Assembly (NCBI RefSeq): GCF_019352175.1
Contig: NZ_JACBYI010000005.1
Coordinates: 184,604 to 248,603 of the forward strand
Source of the DNA: Paenibacillus sp. S150
Lineage (GTDB): Bacteria; Bacillota; Bacilli; Paenibacillales; Paenibacillaceae
Length of the DNA stretch: 64,000 nucleotides
Direction: 5' to 3'
The notes beneath the pieces are model-generated. The model was not told the DNA's origin, made no database searches, and saw nothing but the letters and a program-made list of their open reading frames with translations. Position 1 is the stretch's first letter, and every line of letters starts with the position of its first letter. Below, piece after piece: positions 36,575 to 45,808 of this stretch. The translations under genes and the position numbers were made by a program.

Positions 36575-37534
36575 GTGAAAGTTTCAAGTATCACCGCAAC
36601 ACCAAATCTGACATTGGAAAAGGGGAAAAGCGCAAGCGTTCTTACAGCCTTGAAGAAATACAAGCTGCTCTATCTGATGATTCTGCCCGGACTGCTGTAT
36701 TTCATTGTATTCAAGTACCTGCCTATGGGCGGACTAATCATTGCGTTTCAGGATTATCAACCGTTTCTGGGCATCACCGGAAGCCCGTGGGCAGGGATGA
36801 AGCATTTCATCCGTTTATTTACGGAGCCTACCTTCATGATGCTGCTGCGCAACACGCTGATCCTGTTTGCCATGAATATCGTGATCTTTTTTCCTTTGCC
36901 GATCATTGTGGCCCTGATGCTGAACGAGCTGAAGAACCGTCATCTGAAGAACTGGGTCCAGACCATTATTTACATTCCGCATTTCATGTCCTGGGTAATC
37001 ATTGTTTCCATTACCTATGTGTTCCTGACGGTTGACGGAGGTGTGATCAATGAGCTGATCTTCAGCCTGGGCGGCAAAAAAATCAGCTTTCTGACCTCCT
37101 CGGAATGGCTGCGGACGATCTACATCGGCCAGATTATCTGGAAGGAATTGGGATGGTCCACAATCATCTATCTGGCTGCAATTACCGTCGTAGACCCTCA
37201 GCTGTACGAAGCGGCTGAAATGGACGGCGCAAGCCGCCTGCGCAAGACCTGGCATGTTACACTGCCGGCCATCCGTCCCGTCATTATTACGCTGCTGATT
37301 CTCAAAATCGGCAGTACGCTGGATCTTGGCTTTGAACATATGTATTTGCTGCTGAATTCGCTTAACCGCGATGTTGCCGAAATTTTTGATACCTATATCT
37401 ACACTGCGGGGCTCAAGAACGGCCAATTAAGCTTCAGCACCACTATAGGCTTGTTCAAGGGCGTGGTCGGGCTGGTCCTGGTGATGGCATCCAACAAGCT
37501 GGCCAAGAAAATGGGCGAAGACGGTGTGTATTAA
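36575..37534 (+). CDS. Sugar ABC transporter permease, LplB type
   Basis: A 319-residue protein with a GTG start behind AAAGGAGG. It has six predicted helices, the family's YKLLYLMILPGLLYFIVFKYLPMGGLIIAFQDYQPF start, and the EAA loop YEAAEMDGASRLRKTWHVTLPAIRP. It is the first gene of the pectin-oligosaccharide operon, with the binding protein next. No ATPase gene is in the locus; such Lpl systems normally use a shared MsmX-like ATPase encoded elsewhere. Confidence 0.92.
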   Translation: MKVSSITATPNLTLEKGKSASVLTALKKYKLLYLMILPGLLYFIVFKYLPMGGLIIAFQDYQPFLGITGSPWAGMKHFIRLFTEPTFMMLLRNTLILFAMNIVIFFPLPIIVALMLNELKNRHLKNWVQTIIYIPHFMSWVIIVSITYVFLTVDGGVINELIFSLGGKKISFLTSSEWLRTIYIGQIIWKELGWSTIIYLAAITVVDPQLYEAAEMDGASRLRKTWHVTLPAIRPVIITLLILKIGSTLDLGFEHMYLLLNSLNRDVAEIFDTYIYTAGLKNGQLSFSTTIGLFKGVVGLVLVMASNKLAKKMGEDGVY

Positions 37535-37569
37535 GGCAGTGCATTTTAATCTACCAAAGGAGAAGTGTT

Positions 37570-39072
37570 ATGAACAAAAGATGGGTCAGTCTAATTGCAA
37601 TCGTTACCATGATCACCGCAGTGCTGTCGGCGTGCGGCGGTGAGAACGAAGAGAAAAAGAACGCCGCTGTAGCCGATCCGGATGCGCCTCTGGAATTAAC
37701 CTGGCTGAATATTCTGCACACCGCTTCACCGCCTACAGATACGATCAAGACCTTGCTTGAGGAATATACCAACACCAAAATATCCTTCAACTGGGTTCCC
37801 GATGCTTCCAAGGAAGAACGGATCACAACGGCGCTGGCCTCCGGCGAGCTGGCGGACATTGTCACCTTGACCATGATGACGAATTCATCGGTTCGAAGCT
37901 CACTGAAATCCGGACTGTTCTGGGATGTAGGCCCGTACATTGACGATTACGGCAATCTGGCAAAGATTGCTCCCGAAATCCGGGAGGCGGCATCGATCGA
38001 AGGGGTCCTGTACGGTGTTCCGTTCCAGAAGAATCTGGCCCGCTCCGGGCTGATCTTCCGCAAGGACTGGCTGGATAAGCTGGGGCTGCCTGTTCCGTCA
38101 ACGCTGGATGAAGTCTATGAAATCGCCAGAGCCTTTACGGAGGATGATCCCGACGGCAACGGTATTGACGATACGACAGGCTTCGGCGACAGATCGGATC
38201 TGAAGTACAGCAGCTTCAAAACGCTCAGCTCCTATTTCGGCACACCGAATGGCTGGAAGGTGGATGAGAGCGGCAAATTCACCCCGGAATTTGATACGCA
38301 GGAATATATCGACACGATGAATTTCTCCAAAAAGCTGTATGAGAACGGATACCTGGCCCAGGATTTCGCGGTTACCGCCAAAACCGACCAGCAGCAGCAA
38401 TTTGCCCAAGGGAAAACGGGGATTTATACCGGTATGGTTGACATCTCCAGCCTGAGAACCCTGGCTCAGGATTTGCAGCCCGGCATGGAGCTGGTGCCGG
38501 TGAACAAAATTTCGAACGGGGACGGGCAGTACCATATCTGGTCGGAAGGAAGCGGTGTCGGCGGCTTGCTGGCTTTCCCGAAATCGGAGGTCAAAACCGA
38601 AGCGGAGCTGAAGCGGCTGCTGCAGTTTGTCAATGATCTGATCGATGAAAAAGCGTTCATGCTCATGACCGGCGGCATCGAAGGCACGCATTACGAATAC
38701 GATGAGAACGGTGCTTATAAGATTCTTAACACGGAGCTGTGGCAGGCCGATGTACAGCCTTTTTCCTCAAGCAGACCGAGCGAAATTGCCTACACCCTGA
38801 AGGACGCCAACCCCGAGAAGCAGCTGGCCAATGAGCTGATCCGGGAAAATGACAAGTTTGCTGTACTTGATCCTACAGTGCCGCTGGATTCTGCAACCAA
38901 CAACGAGCAGGGGACGGAATTGCAAAAGATCGTTACCGACGCTACCTTCAAGTTTATTATGGGCCAAAGCACCGAGGCTGATTTTAGAAAAGCGGTGCAG
39001 ACCTGGAAGGACTCCGGCGGAACCAAGATTGCCGGGGAGTATGAAGCGGCGTACAAGCTGACGCAGAAGTAG
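37570..39072 (+). CDS. Extracellular oligosaccharide-binding lipoprotein, LplA-like
   Basis: At 500 residues this is the long type of solute-binding protein that accompanies LplB/LplC permeases. The lipobox VLSAC gives acylated Cys22. The mature part starts with LELTWLNILHTASPPTDTIKTLLEEYTN, has a calcium-site-like DDPDGNGIDDTTGFG stretch (about residues 195-210) typical of these proteins, and a C-terminal helical region. AAAGGAGAAG precedes the ATG. The ligand is probably a galacturonate-containing oligosaccharide, judged from the enzymes encoded downstream. Confidence 0.9.
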   Translation: MNKRWVSLIAIVTMITAVLSACGGENEEKKNAAVADPDAPLELTWLNILHTASPPTDTIKTLLEEYTNTKISFNWVPDASKEERITTALASGELADIVTLTMMTNSSVRSSLKSGLFWDVGPYIDDYGNLAKIAPEIREAASIEGVLYGVPFQKNLARSGLIFRKDWLDKLGLPVPSTLDEVYEIARAFTEDDPDGNGIDDTTGFGDRSDLKYSSFKTLSSYFGTPNGWKVDESGKFTPEFDTQEYIDTMNFSKKLYENGYLAQDFAVTAKTDQQQQFAQGKTGIYTGMVDISSLRTLAQDLQPGMELVPVNKISNGDGQYHIWSEGSGVGGLLAFPKSEVKTEAELKRLLQFVNDLIDEKAFMLMTGGIEGTHYEYDENGAYKILNTELWQADVQPFSSSRPSEIAYTLKDANPEKQLANELIRENDKFAVLDPTVPLDSATNNEQGTELQKIVTDATFKFIMGQSTEADFRKAVQTWKDSGGTKIAGEYEAAYKLTQK

Positions 39073-39144
39073 GCATGGCAGAGGCGAATCCACCCGCGGG
39101 GTGGGTTCGCTTTGACGAAATGAATGCCAACTGGAGGTGAGGCC

Positions 39145-40074
39145 ATGAAGCGGACCCTGACGATTAATCACGCAGGCACTGGGGACTTCGCTTTACTGCA
39201 GGCGGCCATCGACAGCATCCCGGAGAACGGCTCGGGGGAAACGGTCCTGGTCATTGAAGCAGGGGTGTACAGGGAGAAGCTCTGCATCAATAAGCCGAAT
39301 CTACGTCTGTGCGGCAAAGGCGAGGTACGGCTGGTCTATGATGATTATGCCCTGAAGCCGGGCGCCGGAGGAAGTCCCATGGGCACTTTTGCTTCAGCAA
39401 GCACTTATATCACCGGAGACAACATCAGGGCGGAGAATATCATCTTTGAAAACAGGGCAGGGAAGAGCAGCGAGGCCGGCCAGGCGGTTGCGCTATATGT
39501 GGACGCGGACAAGGTCTCCTTTGTGGACTGCTCCTTTCTGGGAGCGCAGGATACACTCTATCTGGGGAGGCCGAAGGAGGAGACGCGCAACAGCAGCGGA
39601 CGCAATTATTTTGAGCGCTGCCGGATTGCCGGTGACATTGATTTTATTTTTGGCTCGGCAACCGCGTATTTTGAGGAATGCGCAATTATCAGCCTGAATC
39701 AGGGCAGGGAGATCAATGGCTATATTACAGCGGCCGCCACACCTGCGGATAAGGAGACCGGTTTTGTCTTTCACCGCTGCAGGCTGCTGAGCGATGCCGC
39801 TGCTGACAGTGTCTATCTGGGAAGGCCCTGGCGGGACTATGCCAGGACGGTATTTCTCGATTGCTGGATGGGCGGCCATATCCGCCGGGAGGGCTGGCAT
39901 GATTGGGATAAGAGCAGTGCCGGAACCACAGTATTCTACGGTGAATACGGCTCTGCCGGACCGGGAGCGCATCCGGAGGCGCGTGCTGCATGGACCAGGC
40001 TGCTGAAGCAGGCGGACACGGCCGGCTTCACGCTGGAGGCGTGTTTTGGCGCAGACCTCTCCTGGACGCTGTGA
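39145..40074 (+). CDS. Pectinesterase (carbohydrate esterase family 8), intracellular
   Basis: The 309-residue protein contains the CE8 signature motifs: GQAVALYVDADKVSFVDC, GAQDTLY (Asp136), GDIDFIFG (Asp164/Asp166 region) and YLGRPWRDYA (Arg227, Trp229). It removes methyl esters from galacturonate residues, releasing methanol. Unlike plant and secreted bacterial enzymes it has no signal peptide, so it should act on imported methylated oligogalacturonides, as proposed for PemB-like or cytosolic forms. The ATG at 39145 is chosen because GGAGGTGAGG precedes it. Confidence 0.92.
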   Translation: MKRTLTINHAGTGDFALLQAAIDSIPENGSGETVLVIEAGVYREKLCINKPNLRLCGKGEVRLVYDDYALKPGAGGSPMGTFASASTYITGDNIRAENIIFENRAGKSSEAGQAVALYVDADKVSFVDCSFLGAQDTLYLGRPKEETRNSSGRNYFERCRIAGDIDFIFGSATAYFEECAIISLNQGREINGYITAAATPADKETGFVFHRCRLLSDAAADSVYLGRPWRDYARTVFLDCWMGGHIRREGWHDWDKSSAGTTVFYGEYGSAGPGAHPEARAAWTRLLKQADTAGFTLEACFGADLSWTL

Positions 40075-40105
40075 ATACGCAAACTACAATATGGAGGGCA
40101 AAGCA

Positions 40106-41269
40106 TTGAGCGAACAATGGGCTGTCAGGACGGCGGCTTCCATCATGGAACGGATGCCAAGAATGCACGAGGACAAAAGCTACAAGGGGAAATGGTCTTA
40201 CGACTACGGTGTGGTGCTGAAGGGCTTTGAGCTGCTGTGGCGGCAAACGGGCGACCGCAGCTATTTCCGCTACATTGCGGATAATCTGGAATTTTTTGTC
40301 CAGGCCGATGGCAGTATCCGCGGATACCGCCAAGACGAATACAATATCGATCATATCAACAACGGAAAACTGTTCTTCAGTCTGTACCAAGAGACCGGAG
40401 ATGAGAAATACAGGCTGGCGGCAGGGTCCCTCCGGGAGCAGCTGAAGACACATCCCCGTACTTCAGAGGGGGCCTTCTGGCACAAGAACATCTATCCGTA
40501 TCAGATTTGGCTGGATGGTCTGTATATGGGGGCGCCGTTCTATCTGGAATATTTGCTGGCCTTTGAGCAAGCGGAGGGCCTTGATGATGTGACGAAGCAA
40601 TTTATCCTGTGTGAGAAGCATACAAAGGACCCTGTAACAGGACTGCTCTATCACGCCTGGGATGAGAAGCGGGTTCAGCCCTGGTGCAATCCGCAGACCG
40701 GCTTGTCCGCAAATTTCTGGGGCCGCTCGATGGGCTGGTACGTAATGGCGCTGGTGGACGTATTGGAGCTGCTGCCGCTCTCGCATAAGTATTACCCGGA
40801 GCTGGCACGGATTCTGAAGGATACCTTGACCGCTTTGGAGAAGGTTCAGGACAAGCAGACCGGTGTGTGGTATCAGGTGCTTAATCTGGGAGGAAGCAAG
40901 GGGAATTACCTGGAGGCTTCTGCATCCGGCATGATCGTCTACGCGATTGCCAAGGGCATCCGTCTCGGTGTGCTGGATACAGGCTGGAACACCGTGCTTG
41001 ACCGTGCTTATGCCGGTCTGCTTGCGGAGTTTGTGCTGGAGACGAAGGAGGGCTGGGTCAATTTGAATAAAAATTGCCAGGTCGCCGGGCTCGGCGGAGC
41101 GGATGGGCGCGACGGCACCTATGCGTATTACATCAGCGAGCCTATCATTACGAATGATCTGAAGGGCTTGGGCGCTTTCCTCCAGGCCTGTACTGAAGTT
41201 GAGCATGCAAGAGTAAGAGTACATGATGAACATGCGGCAGCGGGAGGCGGGTACGATGCAGATGTATAA
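40106..41269 (+). CDS. Unsaturated rhamnogalacturonyl/galacturonyl hydrolase, GH105
   Basis: With TTG start at 40106 (GGAGGG 7 bp upstream) the protein has 387 residues and an (alpha/alpha)6 barrel pattern. It resembles YteR and YesR: KWSYDYGVVLKGFELLW, YNIDHINNGKLFF, YPYQIWLDGLYMGAPFYLEY with the catalytic-type Asp137, and WGRSMGWYVMALVDVLE. GH105 enzymes hydrate the 4,5-unsaturated uronate left by pectin or rhamnogalacturonan lyases and so release it from the oligosaccharide. No signal peptide. It overlaps the GH28 gene by 14 bp. Confidence 0.92.
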   Translation: MSEQWAVRTAASIMERMPRMHEDKSYKGKWSYDYGVVLKGFELLWRQTGDRSYFRYIADNLEFFVQADGSIRGYRQDEYNIDHINNGKLFFSLYQETGDEKYRLAAGSLREQLKTHPRTSEGAFWHKNIYPYQIWLDGLYMGAPFYLEYLLAFEQAEGLDDVTKQFILCEKHTKDPVTGLLYHAWDEKRVQPWCNPQTGLSANFWGRSMGWYVMALVDVLELLPLSHKYYPELARILKDTLTALEKVQDKQTGVWYQVLNLGGSKGNYLEASASGMIVYAIAKGIRLGVLDTGWNTVLDRAYAGLLAEFVLETKEGWVNLNKNCQVAGLGGADGRDGTYAYYISEPIITNDLKGLGAFLQACTEVEHARVRVHDEHAAAGGGYDADV

Positions 41270-42632
41270 CATTGAGGATTACGGTGCGGTCCGGGACAGC
41301 GGAATCCCGGCAACCCGGGCGATTGCGGACGCCATTGAAGCGGCAGGCAGGGACGGCGGAGGAACGGTATATATTCCGGCGGGAACTTTTGTGAGCGGGG
41401 CCATTCTGCTGCGGAGCCATATTGAGCTGAACCTGAGTCCCGGTGCGGTCCTGTCCTTCAGCACGGACCCGGCGGATTATCCGGTGGTGGAATCCAGATG
41501 GGAAGGAGTCCGCCAGCAGGTGTATGCCTCCTGTATTTACGGGAAGGATCTCGTGAATGTATCCGTGACCGGAAGCGGGACCCTGGAGGGCAACGGCGGC
41601 CCCTGGTGGGAGCTGTTCCGCAAGCGCCGCCAGGAGCTGGAGCATCCCCGTCCGAAGCTGATCAGCTTCGACAGCTGCACCCGCGTCACGCTTAAGGATG
41701 TAACCTTGCTGAATTCCCCCAGCTGGACCGTGAATCCGATTAACTGCAGCAATGTCACGGTAGACAACGTATCGATTCTGAATCCGTCCGACTCCCCGAA
41801 TACGGATGGCATTAACCCGGAATCCTGTTCGAATGTGCGCATCAGCAACTGCAATATTGATGTTGGGGATGACTGCATTGCGATTAAGGCGGGCACGGAG
41901 GACACCCGGGAACGGATTCCGTGTGAGAATATCACGATTACCAACTGCACAATGATTCACGGCCACGGCGGCGTTGTCCTGGGCAGCGAGATGAGCGGGG
42001 ATATCCGCAATGTTGCGATCAGCAATTGCATCTTCAAACAGACGGACCGGGGAATCCGCATGAAATCGCGGCGCGGACGCGGCGGGATCATCGAGGATAT
42101 CCGCATTTCGAACCTGGTGATGGACAATGTACTATGTCCGTTCACCATGAATCTGTATTATTTCTGCGGGCCCCGCGGCAAGGAGAAATATGTCTGGGAC
42201 AAGAATCCGTATCCGGTAACCGCCGGGACCCCCTGCTTCAGACGGATTCATTTTGCCAACATTACCGCCCGGAATGTACATGCAGCCGCAGGCTTTCTGT
42301 ACGGGCTGGCGGAGCAGTATGTGGCCGAAGTTACTTTTACCAATGTAGATATCTCCATGGCGGCGGATGCCACTCCGGGCCAGCCGGATATGATGACCGG
42401 AATAGAGGATATGCAAAGACGCGGCTTCTATCTGGGCAATGTCCGCGATGTGCAGTTTCAGCAGGTAACGGTGGAAAATCACGAAGGACCGGCCTTTTAT
42501 ATCGAGAATGGGGAGGCAGTGGAGCTGTTGAACTGCCAATCGCGCAATACGGTCCGGCCGGAACAGCTGGAGGCGCGGGTTGCAATCGCTGCGGCGGACC
42601 TGAATGCCGGCGGGCAGGCTGAAGCGCTATGA
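41256..42632 (+). CDS. Polygalacturonase, GH28, intracellular
   Basis: The 458-residue beta-helix protein carries the GH28 motifs NTDG (residues 182-185), GDD (204-206), GHGG (236-239) and R-x-K (Arg268, Lys270), with the catalytic Asp residues in the first two. There is no signal peptide, so it is probably an exo-acting enzyme on imported oligogalacturonides, like YteA- or PehX-type intracellular enzymes. The ATG at 41256 follows GGGAGGCGG inside the end of the GH105 gene, indicating coupled translation. It is followed by an ATGA overlap with the esterase gene. Confidence 0.93.
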   Translation: MQMYNIEDYGAVRDSGIPATRAIADAIEAAGRDGGGTVYIPAGTFVSGAILLRSHIELNLSPGAVLSFSTDPADYPVVESRWEGVRQQVYASCIYGKDLVNVSVTGSGTLEGNGGPWWELFRKRRQELEHPRPKLISFDSCTRVTLKDVTLLNSPSWTVNPINCSNVTVDNVSILNPSDSPNTDGINPESCSNVRISNCNIDVGDDCIAIKAGTEDTRERIPCENITITNCTMIHGHGGVVLGSEMSGDIRNVAISNCIFKQTDRGIRMKSRRGRGGIIEDIRISNLVMDNVLCPFTMNLYYFCGPRGKEKYVWDKNPYPVTAGTPCFRRIHFANITARNVHAAAGFLYGLAEQYVAEVTFTNVDISMAADATPGQPDMMTGIEDMQRRGFYLGNVRDVQFQQVTVENHEGPAFYIENGEAVELLNCQSRNTVRPEQLEARVAIAAADLNAGGQAEAL

Positions 42633-43525
42633 ATAACGGCAAAGACAGACTGCTGGATTTGCTGGGCGATCTGCCGGAGCCGGGGCCGATTACTGTGCAG
42701 CCCCTTAAGCAGGAGGAGCATGACGGGTACCTGCTGGAATCGCTGCTGCTGGATCTGAACGGAATCGAGCGGGTCCCGGCCTATGTTGCGAAGCCCCTGC
42801 AAGGTGAAGGCCCCTTTCCGCTGGTGCTGTACAACCACTCCCATGGAGGGAACTATGCCAACGGACGGAATGAATTCATCCGCAGCAGCCCATATTTGCA
42901 GCAGCCCTCCTTCGCCGAGACGCTTACTGAAATGGGTTATGCTGCCTGCTGCATTGACATGTGGGGCTTCAATGAACGCGGAGGCAGGACAGAGAGCGAG
43001 CTGGTCAAGGAAATGCTCTGGCAGGGGCGGGTGATGTGGGGGATGATGCTGCATGACAGCAGGCGCCTGCTCGATTATATGTGCGGACGCGGGGATATCG
43101 ATGCCTCCAGAATAGGCACAATCGGCATGTCCATGGGCGGACTGATGGCCTGGTGGCTGGCCGCGCTGGATGAACGGGTCCGGGTTACCGTAGATATTTG
43201 CGCGCAAGTGGATGCACACAGCTTAATTGCCGCACGGGGACTGGATCATCACGGCTTTTACTCTTACGTCCCGGGATTGCTGAAGTATTACTCGACGCTC
43301 CAGATCCAGGAACGGATCGTCCCGCGGCCGCGGATGAGCCTGACCGGCAGGAACGACAGGCTGTGTCCGGCGGGCGGCGTCCGGCTGCTGGCGGAAGGCC
43401 TCGGCGAAGCCTACCATCATGCAGGCCAGCCGGAGCATTGGCAGCCCGTAACATGCGGCGGGGGACATATGGAAACGCTGGAAATGCGGGTGGCATGGCA
43501 GGGATTTCTGGCCGCGTATCTGTGA
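42629..43525 (+). CDS. Alpha/beta-hydrolase fold esterase
   Basis: A 298-residue alpha/beta hydrolase. The nucleophile elbow is GMSMGG with Ser168, the acid is probably Asp in LTGRNDRLCP and the His in CGGGHMET; HSHGG near residue 70 forms the oxyanion region. It belongs to the dienelactone/acetyl-xylan esterase-like branch. In this operon it is a candidate acetyl- or feruloyl-esterase that removes substituents from imported pectic oligosaccharides; the specificity is inferred from context. It lacks a signal peptide and overlaps the GH28 gene by 4 bp. The 220 bp that follow contain no gene. Confidence 0.85.
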   Translation: MNNGKDRLLDLLGDLPEPGPITVQPLKQEEHDGYLLESLLLDLNGIERVPAYVAKPLQGEGPFPLVLYNHSHGGNYANGRNEFIRSSPYLQQPSFAETLTEMGYAACCIDMWGFNERGGRTESELVKEMLWQGRVMWGMMLHDSRRLLDYMCGRGDIDASRIGTIGMSMGGLMAWWLAALDERVRVTVDICAQVDAHSLIAARGLDHHGFYSYVPGLLKYYSTLQIQERIVPRPRMSLTGRNDRLCPAGGVRLLAEGLGEAYHHAGQPEHWQPVTCGGGHMETLEMRVAWQGFLAAYL

Positions 43526-43745
43526 CCCGGATGATCGAACAGAGACGGGAACGGCAGGCTTATGGGTGCTTCCCTCCATACAGGCAGCGACCGATGCCTT
43601 GGAATGACAGAAGCCTGTAATGCCGGAGAAGCAGCAGTGAGCGGCAGGTGCCATGGGCGTAAAAGCATGGATAGCGGCGGGAAGCCTGTAGCCGGGAGCT
43701 GTACGGGCCGGATTCAAATTTCAAGAATAAGAAGGTGAGCTGCAA

Positions 43746-45314
43746 ATGAACAAGGCGATGAACATCGTAAACCCGGTATTGCCCGGATTTAATCCCGACC
43801 CCTGTATTCTCCGCAGCGGAGATACTTATTATATTGCCGTTTCTTCGTTTGAATGGCTGCCTGGTGTGCGGGTATATCAATCGAAGAACCTGGCGGAATG
43901 GGAGCATTGCACCGATATCATAACCCGCCAGGCGGAGCTGAGGGGAAACCCGAAGAACTGCAGCATCTGGGCGCCGCAGCTCAGCTGGCACGAGGGTCTC
44001 TTTTATCTTGTGTACACGGATGTCAAAAGCTCCAGGCGCCCGTTCAAGGACTGTCATAACTATCTGATAACCGCTCCCGGGATAGAGGGGCCGTGGTCGG
44101 AGCCCGTCTATTTGAACAGCAGCGGCTTTGATCCTTCCCTGTTCCATGATGCGGACGGGCGCAAATGGCTGCTGAACGCCCTATGGGATTACCGGATTCC
44201 CGAAGGCAACAAATCCAGCGGGATTGTCATGCAGGAATACGATGCGGTGCAGCGGTGCCTGATTGGCGAGCCTGCCAAGCTGTTCGACTGCACGCCGCTT
44301 AAGAAAACCGAAGCTCCGCACATATACAGGCAGAACGGGTATTATTATCTGATTACCGCCGAGGGCGGAACCGGCACGGGCCATGCGGTGACAGTCGCGC
44401 GCTCCAGGGAGCTTGCCGGGCCATACGAGGTGGACCCGCTTAATCCCATGCTGACTTCGCGGGACAACCCCGGCTGGCCGCTGCAATGCGCCGGACACGG
44501 CAGTCTTGTGGAGACTCCGGGCGGCGAGTGGTACATGGCGCATCTCTGCACACGTCCGGTTGGCGGTGAGTATGCCATTCTGGGGCGGGAAACGGCGCTG
44601 CAGCAGGTGTACTGGAATGAAGAGGGCTGGCTGCGCCTGAGCGCAGGCGGCCATTTCCCGCAGCTTGAAGTGCCTGCGCCCGCAGGTGAGCACGCGCCGC
44701 CGCGCCGCCCCAACCGGTTCGAAGATACCTTCGACGGACCGCAATTGAAGCAGAACTGGAATACCCTGCGGATACTCGCTGATGACAGCTGGTGCTCACT
44801 GTCCAGGCGGCCCGGCTATCTCCGGCTTGCCGCAGGTGAATCGGTCCAAAGTCTGTTCCGGCACCATATCCTGGCCATCCGGCAGACGGATGTATGCTTC
44901 CGGGCAGAAACAACGCTTGAATATGAACCGAGGAACTATCTCCAGATGGCGGGCTTGCTGCTGTATTTAAATGATGAGAATTATCTCTATGCTTATGTAA
45001 CCCATGACGGGCAGGGGCGGGTACTGCGGTTGATGAAGTGCGCTGCCGACCATTTCAGCCTTGAGCCGGAAGCGGTACCGCTAGGGGACGGTCAACCGGT
45101 TCATTTGGCGGCGGCAGGAGAAGGGGCAAAGGGACAATTTTATTTCCGCACCGGTGATGAACCCGCCTGGACAGAGCTGTATGCGTCTCAGGAGCTCGGC
45201 TTCCTCTCCGGAGGCTTCACCGGCAATTTTATTGGAATCGCAGCCCATGACATGGGGCGGTTCGCAGGCAGCCATTCCGATTTCGCCTGCTTCCGCTATG
45301 AAGGCAAAGATTAA
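43746..45314 (+). CDS. Glycoside hydrolase family 43 (beta-xylosidase / alpha-arabinofuranosidase)
   Basis: The 522-residue protein begins with NPVLPGFNPDPCILRSGDTYYIAVSSFEW, the GH43 (XynB-like) blade with catalytic base Asp18. The pKa modulator is Asp129 in SGFDPSLFHD and the acid is Glu189 in KKTEAPHIY. A C-terminal beta-sandwich (about residues 325-520, the GH43 C2-type domain) follows. It is intracellular. In a pectin operon it would remove arabinose or xylose side groups (from xylogalacturonan or arabinan stubs). AGAAGGTGAG precedes the ATG. A perfect 12-bp terminator ends the operon. Confidence 0.92.
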   Translation: MNKAMNIVNPVLPGFNPDPCILRSGDTYYIAVSSFEWLPGVRVYQSKNLAEWEHCTDIITRQAELRGNPKNCSIWAPQLSWHEGLFYLVYTDVKSSRRPFKDCHNYLITAPGIEGPWSEPVYLNSSGFDPSLFHDADGRKWLLNALWDYRIPEGNKSSGIVMQEYDAVQRCLIGEPAKLFDCTPLKKTEAPHIYRQNGYYYLITAEGGTGTGHAVTVARSRELAGPYEVDPLNPMLTSRDNPGWPLQCAGHGSLVETPGGEWYMAHLCTRPVGGEYAILGRETALQQVYWNEEGWLRLSAGGHFPQLEVPAPAGEHAPPRRPNRFEDTFDGPQLKQNWNTLRILADDSWCSLSRRPGYLRLAAGESVQSLFRHHILAIRQTDVCFRAETTLEYEPRNYLQMAGLLLYLNDENYLYAYVTHDGQGRVLRLMKCAADHFSLEPEAVPLGDGQPVHLAAAGEGAKGQFYFRTGDEPAWTELYASQELGFLSGGFTGNFIGIAAHDMGRFAGSHSDFACFRYEGKD

Positions 45315-45330
45315 TAGTGCTGTACAGAAA

Positions 45331-45370
45331 GAGGGATGGCCCGCATTGCCGGGCCATCCCTCTGCTTGTT
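45331..45370 (+). terminator. Intrinsic terminator of the pectin operon
   Basis: GAGGGATGGCCC (45331-45342) pairs perfectly with GGGCCATCCCTC (45351-45362), followed by a T-rich tail. Confidence 0.85.
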
Positions 45371-45455
45371 TGTTTAGGAAATTATGCTCTTTGTCTATTG
45401 TGGATAAAGTTTGTATCCAGTTGGGGACCGGTTAAAGTGCCTGCCGGTGCAGCCG

Positions 45456-45486
45456 CAAAAAAACCGTCCGCTGTAATAGCCGGACA
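45456..45486 (-). terminator. Intrinsic terminator of the DUF2653-like gene
   Basis: On the minus strand GTCCG pairs with CGGAC around a ten-base loop and is followed by GG and seven T. Confidence 0.65.
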
Positions 45487-45505
45487 GTTCCTGATGCAAG
45501 AAAAT

Positions 45506-45808
45506 TCACGTGTTCACAACCGCTGTAATTTCATCCTCCAGTTCAAGCCGCACATTCTCACGGTAGGCGCGAATGCCGTACTCACTGTGCAGATAGCGGA
45601 GGATTGCTTCGATCATATTGGACTCTACCAGGAACTGGCTGCGGCCCTGAACCCATACCTCAGCCGTGTAGCCGGTGTCCTCCTCCCAGCTAAGCTCCAC
45701 CTGGACCTCCTGCACCCGAACACCCTTGCGCTCAGCCATATGCAGGCAGATGGCGTTGATGATCTCGTCCATGGTCAGAACAGCCGCCGGCATATTAGTA
45801 CCGCCCAT
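45506..45808 (-). CDS. YxcD-like (DUF2653) small protein
   Basis: A 100-residue protein with the pattern of the DUF2653 family: LTMDEIINAICLHMAERKGVRVQEVQVELSWEEDTGYTAEVWV, then a helix ending in ILRYLHSEYG and a final beta strand. The function of the family is unknown. Its start overlaps the stop of the preceding membrane protein gene by 14 bp, so the two are cotranscribed. ATG codons at 45808 and 45793 are both possible; neither has a strong ribosome site. Confidence 0.75.
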   Translation of the reverse strand: MGGTNMPAAVLTMDEIINAICLHMAERKGVRVQEVQVELSWEEDTGYTAEVWVQGRSQFLVESNMIEAILRYLHSEYGIRAYRENVRLELEDEITAVVNT

